A stretch of DNA of 64,000 bases from Oscillospiraceae bacterium (GCA_021205095.1 JAJPYE010000038.1:62001-126000); one strand, 5' to 3'; positions 1-8,418 are shown, counted from the first letter of the stretch. Translations and numbers: made by a program. Notes: generated by a model from the letters alone, not told the origin.

Positions 1-1
1 G

Positions 2-775
2 GTCGAGAACCGGCTTCGCTATATCCAGGGCCGGTATACCATTGATTTTGAGGATTTTGAGCACCAGATTAAGGATAATCGGGTAACGCTCTTTCTCCTG
101 TGCAGTCCTCACAACCCGGTGGGCCGCGTATGGACGCAGGATGAGCTGAGGCAAATGGGACGCATCTGCGAGCGATATGGAGTTTATGTGGTCTCTGATG
201 AGATTCACTGCGACTTTGCTTTCCCGGAGCATCCTCACCACATCTTTCCGAACGCTGTTCCGTCAATGGAGGGACGCACCATCGTCTGCACCGCCGCCAG
301 CAAATCCTTTAATCTGGCGGGATTACAGGTGTCGAATATTTGGATACCAAATGAGTGGATCCGCCGACGGTTTGTCCGGGAGATAGACAAATGCGGTTAT
401 TCCCAGCTTAATCAGTTGGGACTGGTAGCGACCCAGGCGGCCTACACTGGCGGCAGCGAATGGCTAGAGCAGTGTAAAACCTATCTGCGGCACAATCTGG
501 ACTTTCTGCGGGCATTTTTGACAGAGCGCATCCCTCAAATCCGATTGGTGGAGCCGGAGGGAACCTATTTCGCCTGGCTGGATTGCTCCGGGCTGAAGTT
601 GAGCAGCAGAGAATTGGATGATCTGATTCTCCACCGTGCAAAGCTGTGGCTGGATCCGGGAGCCATGTTCGGTGGCGGTGCGGAGCAGTTTCAGCGCGTC
701 GTCCTGGCTTGTCCCCGGAAGACATTGGAGACAGCTTTGGAACGGTTGGCAACAGCGGTGCAGAGTTTGCCTTGA
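2..775 (+). CDS. MalY/PatB-type PLP aminotransferase / C-S lyase (5' end outside window)
   Basis: The reading frame is open from the first bases of the window, so the start lies upstream. The visible 257 codons are the C-terminal two thirds of a fold-type I PLP enzyme of the MalY/PatB group, which cleaves C-S bonds of cystathionine-like substrates or transaminates. Seen: the substrate-loop motif SPHNPVGRVW, the SDEIHCD motif that holds the cofactor, and the PLP lysine in SKSFNLAGLQ. The C-terminal small domain is complete and ends at a TGA. It is followed within 40 bases by a YezD-like gene and a NifB-like radical SAM gene on the same strand, which suggests a sulfur-related operon. The exact reaction cannot be told from sequence. 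Confidence 0.88.
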   Translation, partial: VENRLRYIQGRYTIDFEDFEHQIKDNRVTLFLLCSPHNPVGRVWTQDELRQMGRICERYGVYVVSDEIHCDFAFPEHPHHIFPNAVPSMEGRTIVCTAASKSFNLAGLQVSNIWIPNEWIRRRFVREIDKCGYSQLNQLGLVATQAAYTGGSEWLEQCKTYLRHNLDFLRAFLTERIPQIRLVEPEGTYFAWLDCSGLKLSSRELDDLILHRAKLWLDPGAMFGGGAEQFQRVVLACPRKTLETALERLATAVQSLP

Positions 776-812
776 GAAGATTTAACCTTGGACGATATAT
801 TTGGAGGTCATA

Positions 813-986
813 ATGAGTCAGGATAAAAAAGAGACAGAACGGAAAGAACCTATTGCCCCAGCCCAATTTCGGCAAATACAGGAGCTTGCAAGTACTATAC
901 GTTATGGCTCGATCACCCTTGTATTTCAAGATGGCGCTTTGATTCAGATTGAGAAAAATGAAAAGATACGAATACCAAGGCAGTGA
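813..986 (+). CDS. YezD-like small protein (DUF2292)
   Basis: 57 residues. The core IRYGSITLVFQDGALIQIEK followed by a basic end matches the small YezD/DUF2292 family, whose members often sit beside sulfur-assimilation genes in Firmicutes; no biochemical role is established. I chose ATG 813 over the upstream in-frame TTG at 801 because GGAGG at 803-807 lies five bases before it. The gene is 37 bases downstream of the C-S lyase gene. The upstream stretch is hydrophilic with many Lys and Glu. The neighbours fit the usual sulfur context of the family, but that is inference. Confidence 0.72.
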   Translation: MSQDKKETERKEPIAPAQFRQIQELASTIRYGSITLVFQDGALIQIEKNEKIRIPRQ

Positions 987-1069
987 AACCTCTGGCCATA
1001 ACGGAGATGCTGCGTATGCCCCTGTATACCAGCGTTTTTTTGCATCCAATTTTGGAAGGAGATATAAAT

Positions 1070-1978
1070 ATGAACGGCATCAGCGCTAAAGCGGAGCAAT
1101 ACACACGAGGCAATCCGCTGGAGCATGTATCCAATCTGCATCCCTGTTTCAGCGGAGGCGTCAATACAAATCGGGGTCGGGTTCATCTTCCTGTCAGTCC
1201 GGCCTGCAATATTCAATGCGCCTTCTGCAATCGGACACGCAATGAAACGGAGCAGAGGCCGGGCGTGACCGCCCAGCTTCTGTCACCTGAGGACGCTGCG
1301 GATATAGTGGATCGGGCGCTGGAGCTGTGCCCGGAAATCACGGTCGCCGGTATCGCCGGGCCGGGGGATACGCTGGCCACCCACCATGCCATTGATACGT
1401 TCCGCCTGATACAGCAGCGGCACCCAGAGCTGATCAACTGCCTGAGTACCAATGGCCTTCTGCTGGAGCGATATGCAGAGGAGCTGATCGAGGTAGGAGT
1501 CCGCACCATTACGGTAACGGTCAACGCGGTGGATCCGGAGATCCTGAAGCATATCTGTTTGTGGGTCGTGAAGGATGGGAAGTGCTACGAGGGAACCGAG
1601 GGAGCGGCTGTCCTGATTGAAGCCCAGAAGCGGGGCATTTCCAAAATCTCCTCACTGGGCGCTCTGGTCAAGATTAATATGGTGCTGGTACCGGGAATCA
1701 ATGACAGCCATGTGGAGGAGGTTGCCCGCACGGTGAAGGATCTGGGAGCGAATTTTCTCAATATCATACCGCTGATTCCGCAGTATAAGCTGTCCCATCT
1801 GCGGGAGCCGTCCTGCGAGGAGCTGTACGCCGCACGGGAACGGGCGGAAGCGTATCTGCCTGTGTTTCGCCACTGCCAGCGCTGCCGCGCCGATGCCTGC
1901 GGAATCCCCGGTCAGTCTGAGCTGGCTGACCAGCTCTATCGGTTCCGCCAGGCTCCAACCACCTTCTCGCACGGCTGA
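1070..1978 (+). CDS. Stand-alone NifB-like radical SAM protein
   Basis: 302 residues from ATG 1070, chosen for the strong ribosome-binding site GGAAGGAG at 1054-1061; the frame is open further upstream to 983 but has no better start. The protein has the NifB-type N-terminal signature: HPCFSGG near residue 24, GRVHLPVSPACNIQCAFC near residues 36-53 with the CX3CX2C cluster ligands at Cys46, Cys50 and Cys53, then a radical SAM barrel (AGIAGPGD, STNG, VNAVDPE, PGIND). A C-terminal cysteine group CQRCRADAC is also present. It stops after the SAM domain and has no NifX-like domain, as in short archaeal NifB forms. Canonical NifB makes the NifB-co precursor of nitrogenase cofactors. No nif structural gene is visible, so the role here is open. 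Confidence 0.85.
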   Translation: MNGISAKAEQYTRGNPLEHVSNLHPCFSGGVNTNRGRVHLPVSPACNIQCAFCNRTRNETEQRPGVTAQLLSPEDAADIVDRALELCPEITVAGIAGPGDTLATHHAIDTFRLIQQRHPELINCLSTNGLLLERYAEELIEVGVRTITVTVNAVDPEILKHICLWVVKDGKCYEGTEGAAVLIEAQKRGISKISSLGALVKINMVLVPGINDSHVEEVARTVKDLGANFLNIIPLIPQYKLSHLREPSCEELYAARERAEAYLPVFRHCQRCRADACGIPGQSELADQLYRFRQAPTTFSHG

Positions 1979-2669
1979 TGCAGAGAATGGCGGATGCCGT
2001 TATTCGATTCGATAAGATGTGGACTTTTAGCCTTTTATGATAGTAAAAAAAGAAAAAGCCTTTACCAAAGCTAGCTGCCGAAAGACGGCAACAGTTGACA
2101 GAGGCTGTTTCATTTTTTAAGAAGAGTAAATTACCCTTGACAAAACTCGTCTCAGTATACTAAAAAAGCCAATGCCACAAACAGCATTTATGCCGCTGAC
2201 ATACAGGACCTGCAGGAGCGGCTGGATGAGATTTGGGCGACCCAAAAGGAATCCCTGCGGGTTCTCGCCTCCCTCTCATAAACCAGACCGTCAAGGCATG
2301 GGAAGCAATCTCCATGGAATTCCCTTTCCAGCCATATTTTGCTTCGCAAAGAATCAGCCTTAATCAAACATCTTACGGCTGACAATGGCTCTTTTTAAGC
2401 CATCCTTGGTGTTCACACTTTGAGAACCTTTTGCACTGGTTCTATTTTGTCGATAACAGAGCAAGGCATTATATTACAACAGATGATAGTTTTTATTGGA
2501 TCTTTTTATTGTAGTCAGGTTATGTAAAAGTTGTTATCAAGAGTGCATGAATAGAACTGATGTTGAGTAGGCTAAGTATTTTTAAGGTTTTTTCAATCTG
2601 CTTATATTAAGATAGTGGTGGAGCCTGCCGCTTAAGATGAATATGTGGTTAAGCTACATAAAAACCATT
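1979..2669. other. AT-richer gap with a possible gene remnant
   Basis: About 700 bases without a convincing gene. A short open stretch on the + strand from about 2141 to a TAA at 2279-2281 reads like the last 45 codons of a helical protein (ending DIQDLQERLDEIWATQ and then KESLRVLASLS) with no start, so it may be a gene remnant. Small hairpins are present around 2068-2093. TTGACA hexamers at 2095 and 2137 lack a well-placed -10. The base composition is clearly more AT-rich than the housekeeping block. I see nothing else that I can support. Confidence 0.4.
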
Positions 2670-2700
2670 CCCTCGCCTGCGCAATTTGAGCAGGAGAGGG
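2670..2700 (-). terminator. Possible terminator of the AraC-type gene
   Basis: Two arms, CCCTC-x-CCTGC (2670-2680) and GCAGG-x-GAGGG (2690-2700), pair with one mismatch around a 9-base loop. Read on the minus strand, a T run follows about six bases later. It lies about 210 bases past the stop of the regulator gene, so the assignment is weak. 2701-2910 holds nothing else I recognise. Confidence 0.35.
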
Positions 2701-2910
2701 GGTTGCTTAATATATACATTGCTGTCAGCATTATTTTTTGACATGTAGCAACTCATTTATTTTATCGTTTTATTTTACCGTTCTTGCAACCTTTCCTTTT
2801 GCGTGGACTTGGCAGGGTCAGGGCTGTGATCCCCCTAAAATATGTTCACCCTCAAACATCTTCCAGTTTTTAATAGGTGTCCACTTCCTTAGTCCGGGCC
2901 TTCATGTTCT

Positions 2911-4236
2911 TCAGGTGTTATACAGGCTTTCCAAAGAGGAGCGATAGTCACTGGGAGTAACGTTTTCATAACGTTTAAAAACCTCAGTAAAATTGCGGCG
3001 GGAGTAGTAACCGCAGCTTGTGGCCACCTTCTCCAGAGAGATCCCATCTGCAATCATTTGCTTGGCGCATCCCAGTCGGCACTGGTGGATATATTCCAAT
3101 ACGGTGATTCCTGTGGCCGTCTTAAAACCTTTGGACAGTGCGGTGCGGCTGATCTGCAGCTTCTCGCAGATTTTTTCCACAGTCAGATCTGGTTCAGCAA
3201 AGTGTGCTTGTATATAAGCTTTGGCTGCGTTTGCCTTTGCGGACGATGTGTTGCCTAGAATGTCCTGGTCGGCAAAGCCGGCTACAAGGTCGGAAAAGTT
3301 TTGCAGTGCCTCAAGGACATCATTGCGGGTGGAACATTTGCCTAGGTTTACATAACATTGAATGAGGGCGAGGCTTCTGCCACTGTGTGGGTCGTTATGC
3401 GGTGTGTGCAAATCTACTCCCATCGTGTTCAGCAGGAAGGTCATATAATGCTGAAGCATCCAACATGAACGAGAAAAAGAGGCGTCAATGTATTCCATTT
3501 CAGGATAATAGCTATTAATCAGAAGTTGACAGGCTTGAATATAGTTGTGCTGAAGACAGGCGGAGTAGAAGCATTGCTCGAAGGTAAAGCGGGTGCTGGT
3601 GGCGTCATTCTTCGGATATTGGCGGCCTGAGAAGTAGTTGATATACTCAATGGAAGATGGATCCTCGGTCAAAAGGGTCAGGGCGCTGTCATATGCCCAA
3701 AATAGCCAGTTGACGCCTTGTACAGGGAAGCTAACAGACGTTTTGCATGAAATATCGTGGGTATCGGAAAGCTCCTGTAAAATCTTACGCACTTGCCGCA
3801 AGGTTTTATTATATATTTTCTCCAGGCTGTTGTCGGAACCAGAGGGATCTGTCTTAATTGGAATGACCAATGTCGTGTTCATCTGGATGTTGGCGATGTA
3901 GCAGGTCAAATGCTTGTTACAAATATTTTCTACTGTTACTCCTAATGACCGCATGGAGTCATAAGTCGGAGGCAGCCCCTGAGCCTGCATATAATGTTCA
4001 GCATCGGGACGCAATAATGTCACAATGAACCAGTTTGTATTGAAGTGTATATTATATTGCTTCAGAAGGCTCTCAATTCTATCAGGTTCAGGTAATTCTC
4101 CCAGTAGAATGCGTTTCAGTATGTTTCCCTGCAGCAGATGCTCTGTATAGTTCAGTTGTTCGAAAGTTGCGTCCAAGAGGCTTTCCGTCTCTGTGAGCTT
4201 CTGCTTTAGCTCCTGGATTCTTTTTGTCTCATCCAT
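2911..4236 (-). CDS. AraC-family transcriptional regulator
   Basis: 441 residues. Residues 1-35 are rich in Glu, Lys and Leu and look like a short coiled coil. The middle 300 residues are a sensor region I cannot assign to a family. The last 100 residues are an AraC-type double helix-turn-helix: AYIQAHFAEPDLTVEKICEK, then SRTALSKGFK, then EKVATSCGYYSRRNFTEVFKRY and the closing TPSDYR. The start ATG at 4236 follows AAAGG on the minus strand. It diverges from the broken old-yellow-enzyme start at 4486, with about 250 bases between, the usual layout of a regulator beside its target. If so, its target has been lost. Confidence 0.9.
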   Translation of the reverse strand: MDETKRIQELKQKLTETESLLDATFEQLNYTEHLLQGNILKRILLGELPEPDRIESLLKQYNIHFNTNWFIVTLLRPDAEHYMQAQGLPPTYDSMRSLGVTVENICNKHLTCYIANIQMNTTLVIPIKTDPSGSDNSLEKIYNKTLRQVRKILQELSDTHDISCKTSVSFPVQGVNWLFWAYDSALTLLTEDPSSIEYINYFSGRQYPKNDATSTRFTFEQCFYSACLQHNYIQACQLLINSYYPEMEYIDASFSRSCWMLQHYMTFLLNTMGVDLHTPHNDPHSGRSLALIQCYVNLGKCSTRNDVLEALQNFSDLVAGFADQDILGNTSSAKANAAKAYIQAHFAEPDLTVEKICEKLQISRTALSKGFKTATGITVLEYIHQCRLGCAKQMIADGISLEKVATSCGYYSRRNFTEVFKRYENVTPSDYRSSLESLYNT

Positions 4237-4384
4237 ATGCTTGCCTTTCTGTAATGCACCGGTCGGAGGGGTCTTTGGATATGATGATATTTTAACTTTA
4301 TTATATCACCAAGAGGGAAAAGGTCAACCCAAACCCTGCTGCGATGGGTTTACATTTGCGCCCCTTCGCTGAACATTCGTGTTC

Positions 4385-4413
4385 TTGTGCCAATGACGAT
4401 TGCATAGTAAAAT
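4385..4413 (+). promoter_or_regulatory. Possible sigma-A promoter for the broken flavoenzyme locus
   Basis: TTGTGC at 4385-4390 and TAAAAT at 4408-4413 are separated by 17 bases and face the truncated gene start at 4486. The -35 is weak, so this is tentative. Confidence 0.35.
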
Positions 4414-4485
4414 ATTCACAAAGGAAATCGTTAATGATGACCGGTTTGTTATCATGATGCACAAAAAAAGGAAAGGTAGGAACAT

Positions 4486-4932
4486 ATGAAAAATAAATAC
4501 ACCCACCTGTTGTCGCCGCTCAAGGTTGGAAATGTGATGCTGAAGAATCGCATCCTCTCCAGTTCTGCATTCTCTGCGAGGAATATGTTGAGGATGAAAT
4601 GGGCGGCGGCGAGAATATCGACTGGTATGACCCTGATCAGATCGTTGGATCCGGCCCCTACGAAGTTACAGCCTATGAATCCGGCGCTACTATTACGCTG
4701 GAAAAGCGTGATGATTCGATGATGCCGAGGACAAATATGATTGGAGAAACGCCTGCGAAGATGGCTTTGATGTAGGCATTTTTCCGGAGGATTATGAAAC
4801 CGAGGCGGAATATGAGGAAGCGCTTGAAAATGCCAGACTTGCACAATCAGCGCCTGTGACGATACCGATTTCTCTGTACTTCGAGCTTTCTTACCCAGGA
4901 AAGGAAGCATTGTCGATTTAACGCTTCAGGAA
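4486..4932 (+). pseudogene. Mosaic of gene fragments: old-yellow-enzyme start, solute-binding-protein scrap, repeat-protein scrap
   Basis: The first 26 or so codons (MKNKYTHLLSPLKVGNVMLK, then NRILSS) match the start of old-yellow-enzyme family NADH:flavin oxidoreductases, with a ribosome-binding site (AGGAA) in place. The match then stops. From about 4585 a different frame reads DWYDPDQIVGSGPYEVTAYE and SGATITLEKRDD, which looks like a piece of a family-5 extracellular solute-binding protein. From about 4735 another frame change gives a piece resembling the YETEEEY-type repeat of the next gene, ending at a TAA near 4920. I see at least two frame changes and no product that could work. It looks like a deletion scar where three unrelated genes were joined. 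Confidence 0.7.
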
Positions 4933-5802
4933 ATGGCAGTCAACCCCGACTTCCTCACAGGTGTTCTGGAGAAGAACCCAGGATTTCCTTCTGCTGCGAA
5001 GTATATCGCATATGCCCTGGGGCATGAGCAGGCAGATCTGGCGGAGAGTATGTTCCGTTCTGCCATTGCCCATCCAGACGGAAATGGGAAGGAACTGGAC
5101 GACTTCATAGGGCGCATCCTGTCCGCCTGCGAAAATTGGAACGAGCTGGAAACCATGGAGGCTTTCAAATTCCACATTCTTCCCATCATTGCACAGATTG
5201 AGGATAAACGCATCCAGCGCTTGTTTCCCCGTATTCAGGAAAGAATAGATAGCTATATTCATTCCGTTGAGTCCACCTGTGAACAATATCGGTATTCCCG
5301 CCGCTTCGTATGGAGGAAGACTTGCGAGGACGGTTCGGAGTATGGGATAGATCCCCTGGACTACGAGACGGAGGAGGAATATAATGAGGCTATCCTACAA
5401 AGAAAATACGGGTGGCGTGAGTGGCGTTCTCAGCAGGCCAAGCAATACGGCCTCAATGTGACTGACTATGAAACCGATGGGGCGTTTATGGCGGCGCTTA
5501 CAGAGGCACAGAGGAAAGAGGATGCCCGGCGATTCAAAAGGACAGAAACTGACCCGCTTGCCGATACGGACATGACCGTATATACCTTTTGCGGAGTCAC
5601 TTTCCCAAACAGCAGCCAAATCTACCACTACCGAACAGATGACGATTCCCTGACTGTTGGCGATATGGTAGTTGTTCCCGTTGGCAGAGACGGCAGAGAG
5701 GAAGTCGCAGAAATCGTCACAGTAGAAAAGCACCGGCGCAAAACAGCGCCCTATCCCGTAGATAAGGCAAAGCTTATCAAGCGCCGGTATGCAGACAAGT
5801 AA
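4933..5802 (+). CDS. Uncharacterised protein with YETEEEY-type repeats, possibly 5'-truncated
   Basis: 289 residues from the first ATG; the frame is open without a start back to about 4828 and the residues there (SIVDLTLQE) read like real protein, so the N-terminus may be lost or frameshifted. Residues 1-110 are helical. Around 125-200 come copies of a motif of the form W-R-x-x-C/Q-x-x-x-Y-G-x-D-x-x-D-Y-E-T-E-E-E-Y (seen as DYETEEEYNEA and DYETDGAFMAA). Residues 215-280 form a small beta-rich end (YTFCGVTFPNSS, VGDMVVVPVGRDG, AEIVTVEKHRRK). I do not know a function. A partial copy of the same motif lies in the scrambled DNA just upstream. A clear terminator follows. Confidence 0.6.
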   Translation: MAVNPDFLTGVLEKNPGFPSAAKYIAYALGHEQADLAESMFRSAIAHPDGNGKELDDFIGRILSACENWNELETMEAFKFHILPIIAQIEDKRIQRLFPRIQERIDSYIHSVESTCEQYRYSRRFVWRKTCEDGSEYGIDPLDYETEEEYNEAILQRKYGWREWRSQQAKQYGLNVTDYETDGAFMAALTEAQRKEDARRFKRTETDPLADTDMTVYTFCGVTFPNSSQIYHYRTDDDSLTVGDMVVVPVGRDGREEVAEIVTVEKHRRKTAPYPVDKAKLIKRRYADK

Positions 5803-5806
5803 ATCA

Positions 5807-5845
5807 GCGAGGTGCCGGTTTTATACCAGCACCTCGCTTTGATAT
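5807..5845 (+). terminator. Intrinsic terminator after the repeat protein
   Basis: Perfect 9-bp stem GCGAGGTGC (5807-5815) with GCACCTCGC (5829-5837), followed by a T-rich stretch. It starts four bases after the stop codon. Confidence 0.75.
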
Positions 5846-5862
5846 TTTCCTTACGGAAAAGT

Positions 5863-6426
5863 TTATTCCGTCACCGTAATGGTTACGGGGATTTCTGTTG
5901 TGACGATTGCTCTTGCTTCGGTTTCGGGATCGTAATACAGCACTACAAATTTTCCGTCATAGCCGCCCGGTTCCAATAGCTCTGCAGCTCCGTCTAGCAG
6001 ACGCAGCGTCGATACCTGACTGCCCGGTTCTATCAGCCCGGATTGCATAATCACCGTGTCCTGAATCACCAGTTGCAGCACTATATTCTCCGTGGATCGA
6101 CTGGGGTTGCCGAAATACAAGGAAACCGTTTCCTCCGACAGCGCCACGGAAACATCCACAGAATAAGTCAGACTGACCGCGCCGCCGCCCTCGGCTGCCT
6201 CCAGCTTTTCGTCGCCCTCGTCCCCCATGGACTCGGCGCTCTCCTCCTGCTGAGGGGCATAGTCCGGGGTGAGATCCGTTGTCTGCTCGTCCCGCCCCCG
6301 AACGGATACGGCCCAGACGGCAATACCAACGGCAGCAACGGCGACCAGCAAAAGCAGAATGATCAGTCGCTTGCTTCTGCGCTCCCTTCGCGACGGCTTT
6401 CGCACATGCTTTCCATTCACCGCCAT
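5863..6426 (-). CDS. Membrane-anchored extracellular protein of unknown function
   Basis: 187 residues. A basic start (residues 1-20) precedes one membrane segment LIILLLLVAVAAVGIAVWAV near 25-44, a flexible acidic stretch to about 80, and a beta-rich extracellular domain with the motif LTYSVDVSVALSEETVSLYF. The ribosome-binding site AGGGAG sits before ATG 6426. It lies 37 bases downstream of the secreted-protein gene 6464-7012 on the same strand, and both share a YSVD-I/V-S strand, so they are probably one surface assembly: an exported major protein and an anchored partner. That is inference. I do not recognise a named family. Confidence 0.7.
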   Translation of the reverse strand: MAVNGKHVRKPSRRERRSKRLIILLLLVAVAAVGIAVWAVSVRGRDEQTTDLTPDYAPQQEESAESMGDEGDEKLEAAEGGGAVSLTYSVDVSVALSEETVSLYFGNPSRSTENIVLQLVIQDTVIMQSGLIEPGSQVSTLRLLDGAAELLEPGGYDGKFVVLYYDPETEARAIVTTEIPVTITVTE

Positions 6427-6463
6427 GAAACGCTCTCCCTAATGCAGTTGCAGTGCCGGAGCA

Positions 6464-7012
6464 TCACTCCGTTGCAGCCCCTGCGGCAGTAATTGTCACC
6501 ACCACGCTGCCGACCTGTGTTTTTTCGGATACAGAGTCATCCAGCGCACCGCTCAGGGTCAAGGCTGCCGTACCGGAGGGAGCGGCGGCCACCTCTGTGC
6601 CTACCGCTGTTGCCAGATTCAACGTTGGGTTGTCAAAGGTTCCTGTTACGTCCTTGTAATCATCGCCTGGAGTATAGGTCAGAGCGGCAGTGATAGCGGC
6701 GTTGGAGTGATTCTTTACCGTGATCTCATCGGCGCCGCTGGCGCTGGCCGTCCATGCCGCCTCCGTCTCATTGGTATAGGTATGGCTGCTGCCGTCCCAA
6801 TCCCCAGCGCTTGCATCCGTATAGGTGAACGTCATATCGCCCCAGGAAATATCCACGCTGTAAATGATTTTTTCCTCACCGCCTGACACATAGGTGGCAT
6901 ATACCGGCGCGGAGTCCGTTCCTCCATTGGTGGTGATTGTGGCGGCAAACGCTGTGACGGACAGCGCCAGAATCAGCGCCGCTGCCAGAACCAGGGCCAG
7001 AAGCTTTTTCAT
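6464..7012 (-). CDS. Secreted protein with signal peptide, unknown function
   Basis: 182 residues from ATG 7012, chosen because GGAGG lies eight bases upstream; the longer upstream frame has no signal sequence. Residues 1-23 are a classical signal peptide (MKKLLALVLAAALILALSVT, then AFA). The mature part is rich in Thr, Ala, Ser and Asp and has no Cys. Its look (EKIIYSVDISWGDMTFTYTD, NHSNAAITAALTY, repeated valine strands at the end) suggests an all-beta surface protein. First gene of a probable two-gene operon with the anchored protein at 5863. Function unknown. Confidence 0.72.
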   Translation of the reverse strand: MKKLLALVLAAALILALSVTAFAATITTNGGTDSAPVYATYVSGGEEKIIYSVDISWGDMTFTYTDASAGDWDGSSHTYTNETEAAWTASASGADEITVKNHSNAAITAALTYTPGDDYKDVTGTFDNPTLNLATAVGTEVAAAPSGTAALTLSGALDDSVSEKTQVGSVVVTITAAGAATE

Positions 7013-7405
7013 TGTTTCAACCTCCATATTTTTTGTTTTATTTCTTTTACGCCCTTGCCATCGGGCGCAAATATCCTCATGTTGCCTTTCCACACAAGGC
7101 ATATGCGGTTTCCATAATTTATGCTCTACTGCCAATAAGCTAACAGAATGAGTCTTTTTTAAAGGTTTATCTCTCTGTTGCCAGGCGAAAGGTTTACATA
7201 ATAATACGTTCTCTTCCGAAAATTAATATCCATTAACATTAATGCGGAATATCTTTTCTGCGGTTGGTTAATTATATATCATTACGCATCCTATTTTCAA
7301 CACTAATTTTCAATTCGTAATTATTTGTAATCTATGCTTTTAATTTCATACTTTTTGCAGGTGAAGATAGGACGAATGTAGTGGGTTGTGGTATTCAAAT
7401 ATGTG
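7013..7405. other. AT-rich upstream region of the surface-protein operon
   Basis: About 390 bases, mostly A and T between 7140 and 7370, with no gene I can support. It must contain the leftward promoter of the secreted-protein gene, but several AT-rich candidates exist and I cannot choose. 7086-7151 has only short shadow frames. Confidence 0.5.
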
Positions 7406-7443
7406 CCGCTCCCGGCGTTAGCAGTGTCGGGAGCGGTTTTTTT
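7406..7443. terminator. Bidirectional terminator hairpin
   Basis: Perfect 9-bp stem CCGCTCCCG (7406-7414) with CGGGAGCGG (7428-7436), then eight T on the + strand. It touches the stop codon of the leftward gene at 7442. The T run serves the + strand best, although no + strand gene precedes it. Confidence 0.7.
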
Positions 7444-7957
7444 AGTTGAAACAGTTTGAACAGTACTCATATCCGCGGCTTTCCGCTTCGCCGAGGGTCA
7501 TGGTGGTATAATTTTTCATGCCGGAGCAGTTGCTGCGGAGGTGGATTTTGTGGCTGGATTGACTGACGTAGACCTCTGTGTTGGAGGGATAGCCTTTAAT
7601 GTAAGTAACAGGTTCCTCCGTGGGGGCGGGCGTTGAATCTGCCGTGGGAACAGGAGTCGGATCAGCAGTGGGTTCGGTTGTTGCTTCCGGGGTGGGTTCT
7701 GCCGTGGGTGCAGAGGTTGGTTCTGCCGTTGGAGATGGCGTAGACTTTGCTGTAGGGGAAGGTGTTGGCGTGGGAGTAGGTTCCGCTGTAGGTGTGGGTG
7801 TTGGTTCCAGCGTGGGAGAAGCCGTTGCCACGGCGGCGGACGTTGGAGATGGCGTTGCGAGGGCTGTGTCATCTGTGCCGCCATTCAGTCCAATGGCAAA
7901 CAGGCAGACAGCGACGATAATGATCGGAATGAGAAGCGCACGGCGAGCAGGCTTCAT
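7442..7957 (-). CDS. Pro-Thr repeat surface protein with C-terminal Cys-rich module
   Basis: 171 residues. Residues 1-25 are a signal-anchor. Residues 34-118 are a low-complexity spacer of repeated EPTPTPTAEPT-type units, the sort of stalk that spans a cell wall. The last 50 residues are a small globular module: EVYVSQSSHKIHLRSNCSGM, then a conserved-looking TLGEAESRGYEYCSNC. The two cysteine groups (NC and CSNC) and the histidine suggest a small metal-binding fold like those at the C-terminus of some secreted nucleases; here no nuclease domain is present. Ribosome-binding site AAGGAG precedes ATG 7957. Function unknown. Confidence 0.72.
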   Translation of the reverse strand: MKPARRALLIPIIIVAVCLFAIGLNGGTDDTALATPSPTSAAVATASPTLEPTPTPTAEPTPTPTPSPTAKSTPSPTAEPTSAPTAEPTPEATTEPTADPTPVPTADSTPAPTEEPVTYIKGYPSNTEVYVSQSSHKIHLRSNCSGMKNYTTMTLGEAESRGYEYCSNCFN

Positions 7958-8301
7958 GGCAGGGTCTCCTTCTTTGTTTTTTTCATTGCACAGGTTCCAG
8001 GAGTGAAAGCAGGGGCGTCAACGGTTGCTGTTACAGCACAGAGGTCGCCCACGGTTGTGGACGCTTTCGGATGACTATATGCGGGTAAACGGCAAGGTCT
8101 TTTCTAGTGCAGGCAAGCTGCTGAGTTTATAATCATCCTAACACAGTGCGTGAAGAATGTCAAAAAATTTGCAAAAGCTGTAGGACATCGGCGTTTGGGG
8201 CGCTTTTTAGTTAGCAATTTGAGCTTCAGTGAGCAAAAACAAAGGGCAAAACCCGATTTCCTGCGTCGGAGAGCGGGAGGGCGCAAACCATTGATGCATA
8301 A
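7958..8301. other. Intergenic, no gene seen
   Basis: About 340 bases between the Pro-Thr repeat gene and the tRNA terminator. It carries the leftward promoter region of the repeat protein gene. Open frames crossing here also cover the tRNA genes and are not real. Nothing further seen. Confidence 0.5.
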
Positions 8302-8342
8302 AGAAAAACCGGGAATCACTGGTTTTTCAGTGATTCCCGGTT
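8302..8342 (-). terminator. Terminator of the tRNA pair
   Basis: Long stem with arms near 8308-8322 and 8328-8342 (ACCGGGAATCACTG on the minus strand and its complement) around a short A/T loop, followed on the minus strand by TTTTTCTTT. It begins at the CCA end of tRNA-Pro. Confidence 0.85.
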
Positions 8343-8418
8343 TGGTCCGAGTGGCGGGATTTGAACCCACGGCCTCATGGTCCCGAACCATGCGCGCTAC
8401 CAACTGCGCTACACCCGG
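8343..8418 (-). tRNA. tRNA-Pro (anticodon CGG)
   Basis: 76 bases including an encoded CCA. The minus strand starts CCGGGTG, which pairs with CACTCGG in a 7-bp acceptor stem with one G-U. The D-arm is AGCGCAGTTGGTAGCGC, the anticodon arm CATGG-TTCGGGA-CCATG gives anticodon CGG, and the T-arm is GTGGGTTCAAATCCCGC. Reads CCG codons. Confidence 0.95.

Noticed and set aside
7534..7860. CRISPR-like or tandem DNA repeat array
   Set aside because: The repetition is a Pro-Thr protein repeat of 6-8 codon units, not spaced repeats with unique spacers.
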